The translations under genes and the position numbers were made by a program. A stretch of DNA of 54,046 bases from Oscillospiraceae bacterium (lineage in GTDB: Bacteria; Bacillota; Clostridia; Oscillospirales; Ruminococcaceae). Each line of letters opens with the position of its first letter. Position 1 is the first letter of the stretch. This document shows positions 24,017 to 32,739 of the stretch, in pieces. The notes beneath the pieces are model-generated. The model did not search any database and was not told the DNA's origin. It worked only from the letters and a program-made list of their open reading frames with translations. The stretch lies in NCBI GenBank assembly GCA_900768125.1, contig CAAGBS010000063.1, forward strand, positions 1-54,046, in the 5' to 3' direction.

Positions 24017-25284
24017 GCGCGGGTAAGTCTGAACATCGCCACGCCGTGAGGCTTTACGGAAGCAGCCACCGCGCCGGAAACACTGCTTTCCGCGCCTGCC
24101 CATACCTCAAGGGCGCGGAAAGCGCAGTCAACCGGAAGCTCTGCTGTGATGGAGCATTCCTTTTCGCCGCAGTTGAAAAGCGCTGCGTAATAGGTCTTCC
24201 CGTCATTGTGAGACGTGAACCACGCTATCTGCTCATTGCCGCCGACCGTCTTTCTGAACAGCGGGTGAGCGGAATGAGTATTATCCAGGCAGTCGATAAG
24301 GTCGCGGTTTGTAAGCAGGCTCATCGTGAAATCATCGAACTTAGTCATCTCGCCGCCTATCATCAGCGGGGAACGCATAATGCACCACAGCGACATCATA
24401 GTCTTCTGCTCGTCCTCGGTGAACTTCGTCCAGCCGTCGGGACCGTAATCCTGAAGTATCGCGCCGATGGGGAGCATGTCCGCGTCAGGGAAGTGACCTG
24501 CGCCTGTGTGAATGCACCAAGTCTGGGCGCGGCTGAACATATCGAGCAGCTGCGGCCAGTTGTCCCAGAAATCATCGGTAATGCGCCACATGTTGCTGAC
24601 TTGCTTGTAAAGTTCAGCTTTCTCAGGGAGAGCCGCTCCCGGAGACAGACTCAGGACCATGTCACGGCCGCAGGACTGAAGAGATTCGCTCAGCATTACA
24701 AGTTCAGATTCTTCGTGGGGAAGCTCGCGGCAGATGTCGTCGACTTTGATGAAATCCACGCCCCAGCTTTTGTAAAGTTCGAAAATACTGTCGTAGTACT
24801 CGCGTGCGCCCTCTTTTTCCGGGTCAACGCCGTACATATCAGTATTCCACTGGCAGATACTGGAGGTCTTGGCTATCTCGCGGGCTGTCCTGGAAGTACC
24901 CTTGACAGCAGTATTGCGGTGAACTGCCTGGCGCGGGATTCCGCGCATGATGTGTATGCCGAATTTCAGCCCGAGCGAGTGAACGTACTCAGCAAGCGGC
25001 GCGAAGCCCTTTCCGTCAGCGGAGGAGGGGAATCTTTCCACTGCAGGGATAAGTCTGGAATACTCGTCCATGCACAGTTCGGTGAACGGCTGGTATTCGT
25101 GGTTCTTCGCAATAGGATTGCTCCACTGAATGTCAACAACGATATACTGCCAGCCGTACTGCTTCAGATTCTTCGCCATGAAATCTGCATTGGCTCTGAC
25201 GGTGGCTTCGTCAACGGCGGAGCCGTAGCAGTCCCAGCTGTTCCAGCCCATGGGCGGTGTTTTAACAAAAGATGTATTATTCAT
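24013..25284 (-). CDS. GH27 family alpha-galactosidase-like glycosidase
   Basis: A 423-aa glycoside hydrolase. PPMGWNSWDCYG (10-21) is the classic GH27 N-terminal signature, FIKVDD (178-183) carries the nucleophile Asp, and ITDD (235-238) carries the acid/base. A beta-sandwich C-terminal domain follows. No signal peptide is seen, so it should act in the cytoplasm on imported galactosides. GH27 also includes alpha-N-acetylgalactosaminidases and other activities, and sequence alone does not settle the substrate. It has its own promoter divergent from leuC. Confidence 0.9.
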   Translation of the reverse strand: MNNTSFVKTPPMGWNSWDCYGSAVDEATVRANADFMAKNLKQYGWQYIVVDIQWSNPIAKNHEYQPFTELCMDEYSRLIPAVERFPSSADGKGFAPLAEYVHSLGLKFGIHIMRGIPRQAVHRNTAVKGTSRTAREIAKTSSICQWNTDMYGVDPEKEGAREYYDSIFELYKSWGVDFIKVDDICRELPHEESELVMLSESLQSCGRDMVLSLSPGAALPEKAELYKQVSNMWRITDDFWDNWPQLLDMFSRAQTWCIHTGAGHFPDADMLPIGAILQDYGPDGWTKFTEDEQKTMMSLWCIMRSPLMIGGEMTKFDDFTMSLLTNRDLIDCLDNTHSAHPLFRKTVGGNEQIAWFTSHNDGKTYYAALFNCGEKECSITAELPVDCAFRALEVWAGAESSVSGAVAASVKPHGVAMFRLTRA

Positions 25285-25322
25285 TAAAATATCTCCTTAA
25301 TAAAAAAACGATTACAGTCACT

Positions 25323-25351
25323 ATTATACCATGAAAAAAACTGTTTTTCAA
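25323..25351 (-). promoter_or_regulatory. Promoter of the GH27 operon
   Basis: On the minus strand TTGAAA (25351-25346), a 17-base spacer and TATAAT (25328-25323) lie about 40 bases before the start codon, divergent from the leu promoter. Confidence 0.75.
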
Positions 25352-25421
25352 GCGGGTATTGAAATTTTCTATCATAATTCTGATCTCCCGCCGTTTAATA
25401 TCATCTTTTTGCAAAAAGCCC

Positions 25422-25450
25422 TTTACAGAGCGGCAAAAAAGTGCTATAAT
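25422..25450 (+). promoter_or_regulatory. Promoter of the leu operon
   Basis: TTTACA (25422-25427), a 17-base spacer and TATAAT (25445-25450) precede leuC by 50 bases. The untranslated leader is too short for a T-box or leader-peptide attenuator. Confidence 0.75.
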
Positions 25451-25499
25451 AAAGTGTAAAGCCTAAATGGCGTATTAAATTTCAGGAGGAATACAAATT

Positions 25500-26765
25500 A
25501 TGGGTATGACGATGACACAGAAGATCCTCGCAAAGCACGCAGGACTTGATAGTGTTGTTGAAGGGCAGCTCATAAGGGCTAAGCTGGACATGGTGCTCGG
25601 CAATGATATCACCAGTCCGGTCGCTATCAACGAATTTCAGAAGAACGGCTTCGACAGCGTTTTTGACCGCACTAAGATATCCCTTGTAATGGATCACTTC
25701 ACCCCGAACAAGGACATCAAGGCAGCAAAACAGTGCCAGCAGTGCCGCAATTTTGCAGATAAATACGATATCGTGAACTACTACGACGTAGGAAACGTCG
25801 GAATCGAGCACGCGCTGCTCCCCGAAAAAGGACTTGTAGTTCCGTCCGACTGCGTTATCGGCGCGGACAGCCACACTTGTACATACGGCGCGCTCGGTGC
25901 GTTCTCCACAGGCGTAGGTTCCACGGATATGGCTGCGGGTATGGCTACCGGAGAGGCATGGTTCAAGGTACCCTCCGCGATCAAGTTCAACCTGACCGGA
26001 AAGCTCAGCAAGTGGGTCTCCGGCAAGGACGTTATCCTGCATATCATCGGTATGATAGGCGTTGACGGCGCACTGTACCAGTCGATGGAGTTCACCGGCG
26101 AGGGTCTGAAGAACCTCTCCATGGACGACCGCCTCTGCATGGCGAACATGGCTATCGAAGCGGGCGCAAAGAACGGCATTTTCGAAGTAGATGACGTTAC
26201 CCTCGAGTATGTAAAAGACAGAACCGACCGCACCTTCGAGATATTCAAGGCTGACCCTGACGCACACTACAACCGCGTTATCGACATCGACCTCTCCGCC
26301 ATTCGCCCGACAGTCGCTTTCCCGCACCTCCCCGAGAACACCAAGACCATCGACGAGATAGGCAAGATGGATAAGATAAAGATAGATCAGGTGGTTATCG
26401 GCTCATGTACCAACGGCAGATATTCCGACCTGGAAGCTGCCGCAGCAGTAGTAAAGGGCAAGCATGTTGCCAAGGGAGTCCGCGCCATTGTTATTCCCGC
26501 GACACAGCAGATCTATCTCGACGCACTGCGCAACGGTCTGCTTGAGACTTTCGTTGAAGCAGGAATGGTAGTTTCCGCGCCTACATGTGGCCCATGTCTC
26601 GGCGGTCATATGGGTATCCTCGCACCCGGTGAAAGAGCAGTTTCCACCACAAACAGAAACTTCGTGGGCAGAATGGGCGACGTTACCTCCGAGGTGTATC
26701 TCGCAAGCCCGGCTATCGCTGCGGCAAGCGCCCTGACCGGCTATATCTCTGACGTACAGGAATAA
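25500..26765 (+). CDS. leuC: 3-isopropylmalate dehydratase large subunit
   Basis: A 421-aa subunit of the shorter archaeal/clostridial-type isopropylmalate isomerase. VIGSCTNGRYSD supplies one Fe-S cysteine and APTCGPCLGGHMG supplies the other two. It isomerises 2- to 3-isopropylmalate together with LeuD. The ATG has CAGGAGGA upstream and it is the first gene of the operon. LeuA is not in the window. Confidence 0.96.
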   Translation: MGMTMTQKILAKHAGLDSVVEGQLIRAKLDMVLGNDITSPVAINEFQKNGFDSVFDRTKISLVMDHFTPNKDIKAAKQCQQCRNFADKYDIVNYYDVGNVGIEHALLPEKGLVVPSDCVIGADSHTCTYGALGAFSTGVGSTDMAAGMATGEAWFKVPSAIKFNLTGKLSKWVSGKDVILHIIGMIGVDGALYQSMEFTGEGLKNLSMDDRLCMANMAIEAGAKNGIFEVDDVTLEYVKDRTDRTFEIFKADPDAHYNRVIDIDLSAIRPTVAFPHLPENTKTIDEIGKMDKIKIDQVVIGSCTNGRYSDLEAAAAVVKGKHVAKGVRAIVIPATQQIYLDALRNGLLETFVEAGMVVSAPTCGPCLGGHMGILAPGERAVSTTNRNFVGRMGDVTSEVYLASPAIAAASALTGYISDVQE

Positions 26766-26777
26766 GGAGGTTTCATA

Positions 26778-27260
26778 ATGAAAGCACACGGCATAGTACA
26801 CAAGTACGGCGATAATGTAGATACAGACGTAATAATCCCTGCCCGCTACCTCAACACCGCAGACCACAAGGAGCTTGCCTCCCACTGCATGGAGGATATC
26901 GACAAGGATTTCGTGAACAAGGTAAAGCCCGGCGACATCATGGTCGCTAACCTCAACTTCGGCTGCGGAAGCTCCCGTGAGCACGCTCCGATCGCAATAA
27001 AGGAAAGCGGCATTGCATGCGTCATCGCTTCCACCTTTGCAAGAATATTCTACCGCAACTCCATCAATATCGGTCTGCCGATACTCGAGTGCGACGAAGC
27101 GGCAAAAGACATCGATGCAGGCAACGAGGTCGACATAGACTTCGACACCGGCGTCATCACCAATGTGACCAAGGGACACAAATATCAGGCGCAGCCTTTC
27201 CCTGAGTTCATCAAGGAGATCATCAGCAAGGGCGGACTTCTTAACTCTCTCAAGGGCTGA
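26778..27260 (+). CDS. leuD: 3-isopropylmalate dehydratase small subunit
   Basis: A 160-aa swivel-domain partner of LeuC. NTDVIIPARYL-type opening (here DNVDTDVIIPARYL) and NFGCGSSREHAP are the family signatures. It starts 13 bases after leuC with an AAGGAGG site. Confidence 0.96.
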   Translation: MKAHGIVHKYGDNVDTDVIIPARYLNTADHKELASHCMEDIDKDFVNKVKPGDIMVANLNFGCGSSREHAPIAIKESGIACVIASTFARIFYRNSINIGLPILECDEAAKDIDAGNEVDIDFDTGVITNVTKGHKYQAQPFPEFIKEIISKGGLLNSLKG

Positions 27261-27280
27261 CCGGAACTGGGGGCGGTTCT

Positions 27281-27718
27281 GTGATAATCAATATTCAGAA
27301 CGTTCTGCAGACCTCGCAGCTTTCTCCGGCTGTACTAGCCGGAGTTGCTTCGACCAGCGGATTTACCGCGCAGCTTGACGCATACTACTATCGGGACTGC
27401 ATGAAACAGGCGCTGCTCACCGCCGTCGTTTACTGCGACAAAACGGTGCGCGGGGTCTGCGTGTGCAAGCGCTCGATGATACCGGACAGCTGTGAGATAG
27501 ATTCCATCTGCATAGAGGACGGCTTCCGCCGCAAGGGGCTTGGGAAAAAGCTGCTGGCGCACTCGCTCAGAAATATGCGCTCGATGCGTATCAGGACTGC
27601 CTATATCTGGGTGGACGACAGCAACAGCGAAGCAGCCGCATTCCTGGCTGCATTCGGGTTCACACCGGACGGGAAGCGGCACAGCGGAGGCTCGCGCTTT
27701 AAAATCGACATATATTAG
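27281..27718 (+). CDS. GNAT-family acetyltransferase inside the leu operon
   Basis: A 145-aa protein of GNAT type. The acetyl-CoA loop lies in the segment GFRRKGLGKKLL (Q/RxxGxG/A pattern) with a following helix, and YIWVDDSNSEAAAFLAAFGF is the usual beta-4/beta-5 region. It starts at GTG with a G-rich upstream site, 21 bases after leuD and 20 bases before leuB. The substrate is unknown. Its position suggests co-expression with leucine synthesis and not a required step in it. Confidence 0.82.
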   Translation: MIINIQNVLQTSQLSPAVLAGVASTSGFTAQLDAYYYRDCMKQALLTAVVYCDKTVRGVCVCKRSMIPDSCEIDSICIEDGFRRKGLGKKLLAHSLRNMRSMRIRTAYIWVDDSNSEAAAFLAAFGFTPDGKRHSGGSRFKIDIY

Positions 27719-27738
27719 AATTAGAAAGGTGTTATTCT

Positions 27739-28821
27739 ATGGAAAAGAATATCGCAGTTATCAAGGGAGACGGTATCGGTCCCGAGATAGTGACTGAAGC
27801 CATGAAAGTGCTGGACAAGGTGGCGGAAAAATTCGGTCACAAGTTCAACTACGAGCAGCTTCTGATGGGCGGCTGCTCCATCGACGCGAACGGAGTTCCG
27901 CTCACGGACGAGACCATCGAGCGCTGCAAGAAGTCCGACGCGGTTCTGATGGGAAGCATAGGCGGCGACACCACAAAGTCCCCGTGGTACAAGCTTCCCG
28001 CCAACCTCCGCCCGGAGGCTGGTCTGCTGAAGATACGCAAGTCCCTGGGTCTTTTCGCAAACCTGCGCCCCTGTCTGCTTTTCAGCGAGCTTGCTTCCGC
28101 ATGCCCGCTTAAGACTGAGATAAGCGAAAAGGGCTTCGACATGCTCATCATGCGTGAGCTTACCGGCGGTCTCTACTTCGGCGAGCGCCACACCAGCGAA
28201 GTTGACGGCGTTATGACCGCAGTTGACACCCTCAGCTACAACGAGAAAGAGATACGCCGAATCGCAATAAAGGCTTTCGATGTCGCTATGAAACGCCGCA
28301 AGAAGGTAACGAGCGTGGACAAGGCGAACGTCCTCGACAGTTCAAGACTGTGGAGGAAGGTAGTTGAGGAAGTCGCAAAGGATTATCCCGAGGTAAAGCT
28401 GGAGCATATGCTGGTGGATAACTCTGCAATGCAGCTCGTAAAGGACCCCGCACAGTTCGACGTAATGGTGACCGAGAACATGTTCGGCGATATCCTATCC
28501 GATGAGGCTTCCATGATCACCGGCTCCATCGGCATGCTTCCCTCCGCAAGCATGAACGAGACCAAGTTCGGTCTGTACGAGCCGTCCGGCGGTTCTGCGC
28601 CTGACATCGCAGGTATGAACAAGGCTAATCCTATCGCTACTATCCTCTCCGCCGCAATGATGCTGCGCTACTCCTTCGACATGAACGAAGAGGCGGACGC
28701 AGTTGAGAACGCAGTGCGCCAGACTATCAGGGACGGCTACCGCACAGGTGACATCATGTCCGACGGCATGAAGCTTCTTTCCTGCACAGAGATGGGAAGC
28801 AAGATATCAGAATACATCTGA
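27739..28821 (+). CDS. leuB: 3-isopropylmalate dehydrogenase
   Basis: A 360-aa NAD-dependent beta-decarboxylating dehydrogenase. GDGIGPEIV is the N-terminal signature, MRELTGGLYFG contains the substrate Arg and Tyr, VTENMFGDILSDEASM is the metal/substrate segment, and GSAPDIAG is the cofactor site. It oxidises 3-isopropylmalate towards leucine. It is the last gene of the operon, followed by a terminator. Confidence 0.97.
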   Translation: MEKNIAVIKGDGIGPEIVTEAMKVLDKVAEKFGHKFNYEQLLMGGCSIDANGVPLTDETIERCKKSDAVLMGSIGGDTTKSPWYKLPANLRPEAGLLKIRKSLGLFANLRPCLLFSELASACPLKTEISEKGFDMLIMRELTGGLYFGERHTSEVDGVMTAVDTLSYNEKEIRRIAIKAFDVAMKRRKKVTSVDKANVLDSSRLWRKVVEEVAKDYPEVKLEHMLVDNSAMQLVKDPAQFDVMVTENMFGDILSDEASMITGSIGMLPSASMNETKFGLYEPSGGSAPDIAGMNKANPIATILSAAMMLRYSFDMNEEADAVENAVRQTIRDGYRTGDIMSDGMKLLSCTEMGSKISEYI

Positions 28822-28826
28822 TGAAC

Positions 28827-28860
28827 AGCCCGAGCCGTGTTTTTGCACGGCTTTTGGGCT
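28827..28860 (+). terminator. Terminator after leuB
   Basis: A two-part stem, AGCCC/GGGCT and AGCCGTG/CACGGCT, with a TTTTTG loop ends in TTTT. Confidence 0.75.
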
Positions 28861-28926
28861 TTTCGCCGAAAATCTTTCCACACCGGGGGATTTTCATGGT
28901 GATTACATTGAAATACAGCAAAACAG

Positions 28927-28955
28927 TTGCATTTGTATTAAATTTAGGTTATAAT
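28927..28955 (+). promoter_or_regulatory. Promoter of glyA
   Basis: TTGCAT (28927-28932), a 17-base spacer and TATAAT (28950-28955) lie 35 bases before the ATG, with GAAAGGAG as ribosome site. Confidence 0.72.
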
Positions 28956-28989
28956 TAAGATAACGGAATTTTGAAAGGAGCATTTCCAT

Positions 28990-30243
28990 ATGTACAGTGA
29001 CATTGTTGATACCATCGGCTTCCTCGGTAAGTACGACAGCGAAGTTGCCGACGCGATGAACCTGGAACTCAAGCGCCAGAAAAGAAATCTCGAGCTTATC
29101 GCCAGCGAGAACATCGTTTCCCCGGCAGTTATGGCTGCAATGGGCAGCGTGCTCACCAACAAGTACGCCGAGGGTTATCCCGGAAAGCGCTACTACGGCG
29201 GCTGCGAGGACGTTGACATCGTTGAGAACATCGCCATCGAGCGTGCAAAAAAGCTGTTCGGCGCTCAGTTCGCAAACGTTCAGGCGCACTCTGGTGCGCA
29301 GGCTAACACGGCGGTTTATCTCGCGCTGCTCCAGCCCGGCGACACAGTTATGGGCATGAGCCTTGCACACGGCGGTCATCTGACCCACGGCTCTCCGGTA
29401 AATATCTCCGGTAAGTTCTACAACTTTGTTTCCTACGGCACCAACGATGACGGCTTCATCGATTATGAGGAGCTTTACAAGCAGGCTAACAAGTGCAAGC
29501 CGAAGCTCATCGTCGCAGGCGCTTCCGCTTACCCGAGAACCATCGACTTCCCGAAGCTCTCTTCCATTGCAAGGGCTGTCGGCGCTTACCTAATGGTAGA
29601 TATGGCTCACATTGCAGGACTGGTAGCTGCTGGTCAGCACATCAGCCCCGTTCCCTACGCTGACGTTGTTACCACCACCACCCACAAGACCCTCAGAGGT
29701 CCCAGAGGCGGTCTGATACTCACCAACAACGAGTACATCGCAAAGAAGATCAACTCCGCTATCTTCCCGGGCATTCAGGGCGGCCCGCTCATGCACGTCA
29801 TCGCAGGCAAGGCTGTTTGCTTCGGTGAGGCTCTCAAACCTGAGTTCAAGGCTTATGGTGAGCAGATAGTAAAGAATGCAAAGGTTCTGGCTGACACTCT
29901 CCTCGAAAAGGGATTCAAGCTGGTATCCGGTGGCACCGACAACCACCTGATGCTGGTAGACCTCCGCCCGTTCGACATCACCGGTAAGGATCTGCAGAAC
30001 AACCTCGACGAGTGCTACATCACAGTCAACAAGAACGCTATCCCGAACGACCCGCAGAAGCCTGCGCTCACATCCGGCGTTCGAATCGGTACTCCGGCAG
30101 TGACCACAAGAGGTCTCAAGGAAGACGACATGCGCGTTATCGGCGAGTGCATCTACCTCACCGCAAAGGACTTCGAGGGCAACAAGGAAAAGGTACGCGG
30201 CATGGTCAACGAGCTTTGCGCTAAGTACCCGCTCTACGAGTAA
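28990..30243 (+). CDS. glyA: Serine hydroxymethyltransferase
   Basis: A 417-aa PLP enzyme that converts serine and THF to glycine and methylene-THF. HSGAQANTAVY and TTTHKTLRGPRGG (PLP lysine) are intact, and the length is standard. It provides glycine and one-carbon units for purine synthesis, the pathway encoded on the other strand nearby. A gap of about 100 bases with no clear terminator separates it from the PRPP synthetase gene, so the two may be partly co-transcribed. Confidence 0.97.
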   Translation: MYSDIVDTIGFLGKYDSEVADAMNLELKRQKRNLELIASENIVSPAVMAAMGSVLTNKYAEGYPGKRYYGGCEDVDIVENIAIERAKKLFGAQFANVQAHSGAQANTAVYLALLQPGDTVMGMSLAHGGHLTHGSPVNISGKFYNFVSYGTNDDGFIDYEELYKQANKCKPKLIVAGASAYPRTIDFPKLSSIARAVGAYLMVDMAHIAGLVAAGQHISPVPYADVVTTTTHKTLRGPRGGLILTNNEYIAKKINSAIFPGIQGGPLMHVIAGKAVCFGEALKPEFKAYGEQIVKNAKVLADTLLEKGFKLVSGGTDNHLMLVDLRPFDITGKDLQNNLDECYITVNKNAIPNDPQKPALTSGVRIGTPAVTTRGLKEDDMRVIGECIYLTAKDFEGNKEKVRGMVNELCAKYPLYE

Positions 30244-30341
30244 TTTAACCTGTGTTCTCCCTTGCCCGGCGGTAGGGGAGGACTAAAGGAAATCCGGTTA
30301 GCAATGGCTATCGACTAATTGAATGATGAGGATAAATACTA

Positions 30342-31493
30342 ATGACAACTGTTAAGAATACGGAAGTTTTATACCAGAACTACAACTCCGTTGCTCCGCT
30401 TGGACTTATCTGCATGAACGGCACCCAGGAGCTTGGCGCGAAGATCAACAGCTACCTCGAGAGATGGGCTGACCGCAACGGCATGCCACACGATGACTAC
30501 ATGATCGAGTGCCAGTGCCCGCGCTTCCAGTCCGGTGACGCAAAGGGGCTCATCAGAAGCACCGTTCGTGGTAAGGACCTGTTCATTCTTGTTGACGTAG
30601 GAAACTACAGCTGCAAGTATCAGCTTTTCGACCAGGAGAACTGCATGTCCCCTGACGATCACTACATGGATCTGATGAGAATAATCCAGGCTGCAAGCGG
30701 CAAGCCCCACCGTATCAATGTCATCATGCCGCTGCTTTACGGCGGTCGCCAGCACAGAAGAAGCTACCGCGAGTCCCTCGACTGCGCAGTTGCGCTGCAG
30801 GAGATGCAGAGAATGGGCGTTTCCAACGTTGTCACGGTTGACGCTCATGACCCGAGAGTCTGCAACGCAGTTCCACTGATGGGCTTTGATAATGTAATGC
30901 CGTCCTATCAGGTGCTCAAGGCTATGTTCGCTGATTTCCCCGACCTCGTTGTTGACAAGGATCACTTCATGGTAGTAAGCCCGGACGAAGGCGCGCTCCA
31001 GAGAAACATGTTTTATGCTTCCGTAATGGGTGTTGATATGGGTATGTTCTACAAGCGCCGTGATTATTCCGTTATCGTTGACGGCAGAAATCCCATCGTT
31101 GCTCACGAGTACCTCGGCACCTCCGTTGAGGGCAAGGACGTATTCGTAGCAGATGATATCATTTCCTCCGGCGAGTCCATGCTCGACATCGCAAAGGAAC
31201 TGAAAGCACGCAAGGCTAAGAGAATGTTCGCTTATGCAACCTACCCGATATTCACAAAGGGTCTGGCAAAGTTTGACGAAGCTTACGAAAAAGGTCTTAT
31301 CCACGGTGTATTCGGCACCAACCTGACCTATCGCACTCCCGAACTGCTGAAGCGTCCGTGGTTCAAGGAAGTTGACGTTTCCAAGTACCTCGCATACTTC
31401 ATCGCGTCCATCAACCACGACACCTCCATCAGCAACGTTATCGACCCGCACGAAAAGATAAAGGCACTCCTGAGAGAGCACAGAGGTCTCTAA
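30342..31493 (+). CDS. prs: Divergent ribose-phosphate pyrophosphokinase
   Basis: A 383-aa PRPP synthetase-type protein, longer than the usual 310-320 residues. Recognisable elements are VTVDAHDPRV (catalytic loop region), VVSPDEGALQR (ATP/PRPP segment), the KRRD motif and the PRPP loop VFVADDIISSGES. The family order is kept but most positions differ from standard Prs. It makes PRPP from ribose-5-phosphate and ATP, the substrate of PurF. It is followed one base later by rarA. The extra C-terminal 60 residues are unexplained. Confidence 0.85.
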   Translation: MTTVKNTEVLYQNYNSVAPLGLICMNGTQELGAKINSYLERWADRNGMPHDDYMIECQCPRFQSGDAKGLIRSTVRGKDLFILVDVGNYSCKYQLFDQENCMSPDDHYMDLMRIIQAASGKPHRINVIMPLLYGGRQHRRSYRESLDCAVALQEMQRMGVSNVVTVDAHDPRVCNAVPLMGFDNVMPSYQVLKAMFADFPDLVVDKDHFMVVSPDEGALQRNMFYASVMGVDMGMFYKRRDYSVIVDGRNPIVAHEYLGTSVEGKDVFVADDIISSGESMLDIAKELKARKAKRMFAYATYPIFTKGLAKFDEAYEKGLIHGVFGTNLTYRTPELLKRPWFKEVDVSKYLAYFIASINHDTSISNVIDPHEKIKALLREHRGL

Positions 31494-31494
31494 A

Positions 31495-32739
31495 ATGCCC
31501 TTAGCAGACAGGATACGCCCCGCCACACTTAATGATGTGGTGGGGCAATCACACCTGATAGGAAAAAATCGTCCGCTGACGAAAATAATCGAAAGCGGAC
31601 GTATTCCTAACATGATATTTTACGGACCCTCCGGGGTAGGGAAGACCACCGTAGCGCGGATAATTGCCGATTCAGCCAACATGCGGCTGCACAAGCTGAA
31701 CGGTACTAACGCTTCCACCGCCGACATCAAGAGCATTGTTTCAGAGGTAGACACATTCCTCGGGTGCAACGGCATTCTGCTGTACCTTGACGAGATACAG
31801 TACCTCAACAAAAAGCAGCAGCAGAGCCTTCTTGAATACATCGAAAATGGCAGCATTACGCTGATTGCCTCCACGACTGAAAACCCGTACTTCTACGTTT
31901 ACAATGCGATATTGTCGCGGAGTACTGTATTCGAGTTCAAGCCGGTGCAGCCGCAGGAACTTGAAAAGGCTGTCCGGCGTGGATTTGCGCTCATGAGCGA
32001 GGAGACCGGGGTGGAGTACCGGATAGCTGACGAAGCAGTCCGGCACATCAGCCGCGGCTGCGGGGGAGATGTCCGCAAATCGCTGAATACAGTGGAACTT
32101 TGCGCGCTGGCGTGCACTGACGGCAATATCACGCTGGAGCTTGCCCAGGAACTTACTCAGCGAAGCAACATGCGCTACGACCGCGACGGCGACCAGCACT
32201 ATGATCTGCTTTCCGCGCTGCAGAAGTCCATACGCGGCTCGGACGAAAACGCTGCGCTGCATTACGCCGCTCGGCTCATCGAAGCGGGGGATATAATTTC
32301 GCTTTCCCGCAGGCTGCTTGTTATAGCCAGCGAGGACATCGGGCTTGCCTACCCGCAGGCGGCGATGATAACCAAAGCCTGCGTTGACAACGCCATGCAG
32401 CTGGGGCTTCCTGAAGCACGCATACCGCTCGCACAGGCAGTGATCATGCTGGCTACCTCACCGAAATCGAACAGCGCAGAAAAAGCGATCGACGCGGCTC
32501 TCGCGGACGTCAAGAACGGACAGTCCTACGATTTTCCGCGCCAATTGCAGAATGTTCATTGCGACGGGGAGGGCGCTGCGGTCAAGGGTCAGCATTACCT
32601 CTATCCGCACGACTATCCGAACCACTGGGTGAAACAGCAGTATCTCCCTGACCCGCTCAGAGACCGCGTCTACTATGAATATGGGGACAACAAGCTGGAA
32701 AATGCCGCCAAGGAATACTGGAGCAAAATCAAAAAATAG
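31495..32739 (+). CDS. rarA: Replication-associated recombination protein A (AAA ATPase)
   Basis: A 414-aa clamp-loader-like ATPase of the RarA/MgsA/WRNIP1 family, which acts at stalled replication forks. GPSGVGKTTVAR is Walker A, LLYLDEIQYL is Walker B, and STTENPYF is the sensor 1 region. The C-terminal helical tetramerisation domain holds ASEDIGLAYPQA. Its 3' end overlaps the convergent S1-domain gene by 11 bases. Confidence 0.95.
   Translation: MPLADRIRPATLNDVVGQSHLIGKNRPLTKIIESGRIPNMIFYGPSGVGKTTVARIIADSANMRLHKLNGTNASTADIKSIVSEVDTFLGCNGILLYLDEIQYLNKKQQQSLLEYIENGSITLIASTTENPYFYVYNAILSRSTVFEFKPVQPQELEKAVRRGFALMSEETGVEYRIADEAVRHISRGCGGDVRKSLNTVELCALACTDGNITLELAQELTQRSNMRYDRDGDQHYDLLSALQKSIRGSDENAALHYAARLIEAGDIISLSRRLLVIASEDIGLAYPQAAMITKACVDNAMQLGLPEARIPLAQAVIMLATSPKSNSAEKAIDAALADVKNGQSYDFPRQLQNVHCDGEGAAVKGQHYLYPHDYPNHWVKQQYLPDPLRDRVYYEYGDNKLENAAKEYWSKIKK

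Noticed and set aside
24046..25287. A 413-aa open frame antisense to the GH27 gene
   Set aside because: It mirrors the real gene exactly and has no domain or start signal.
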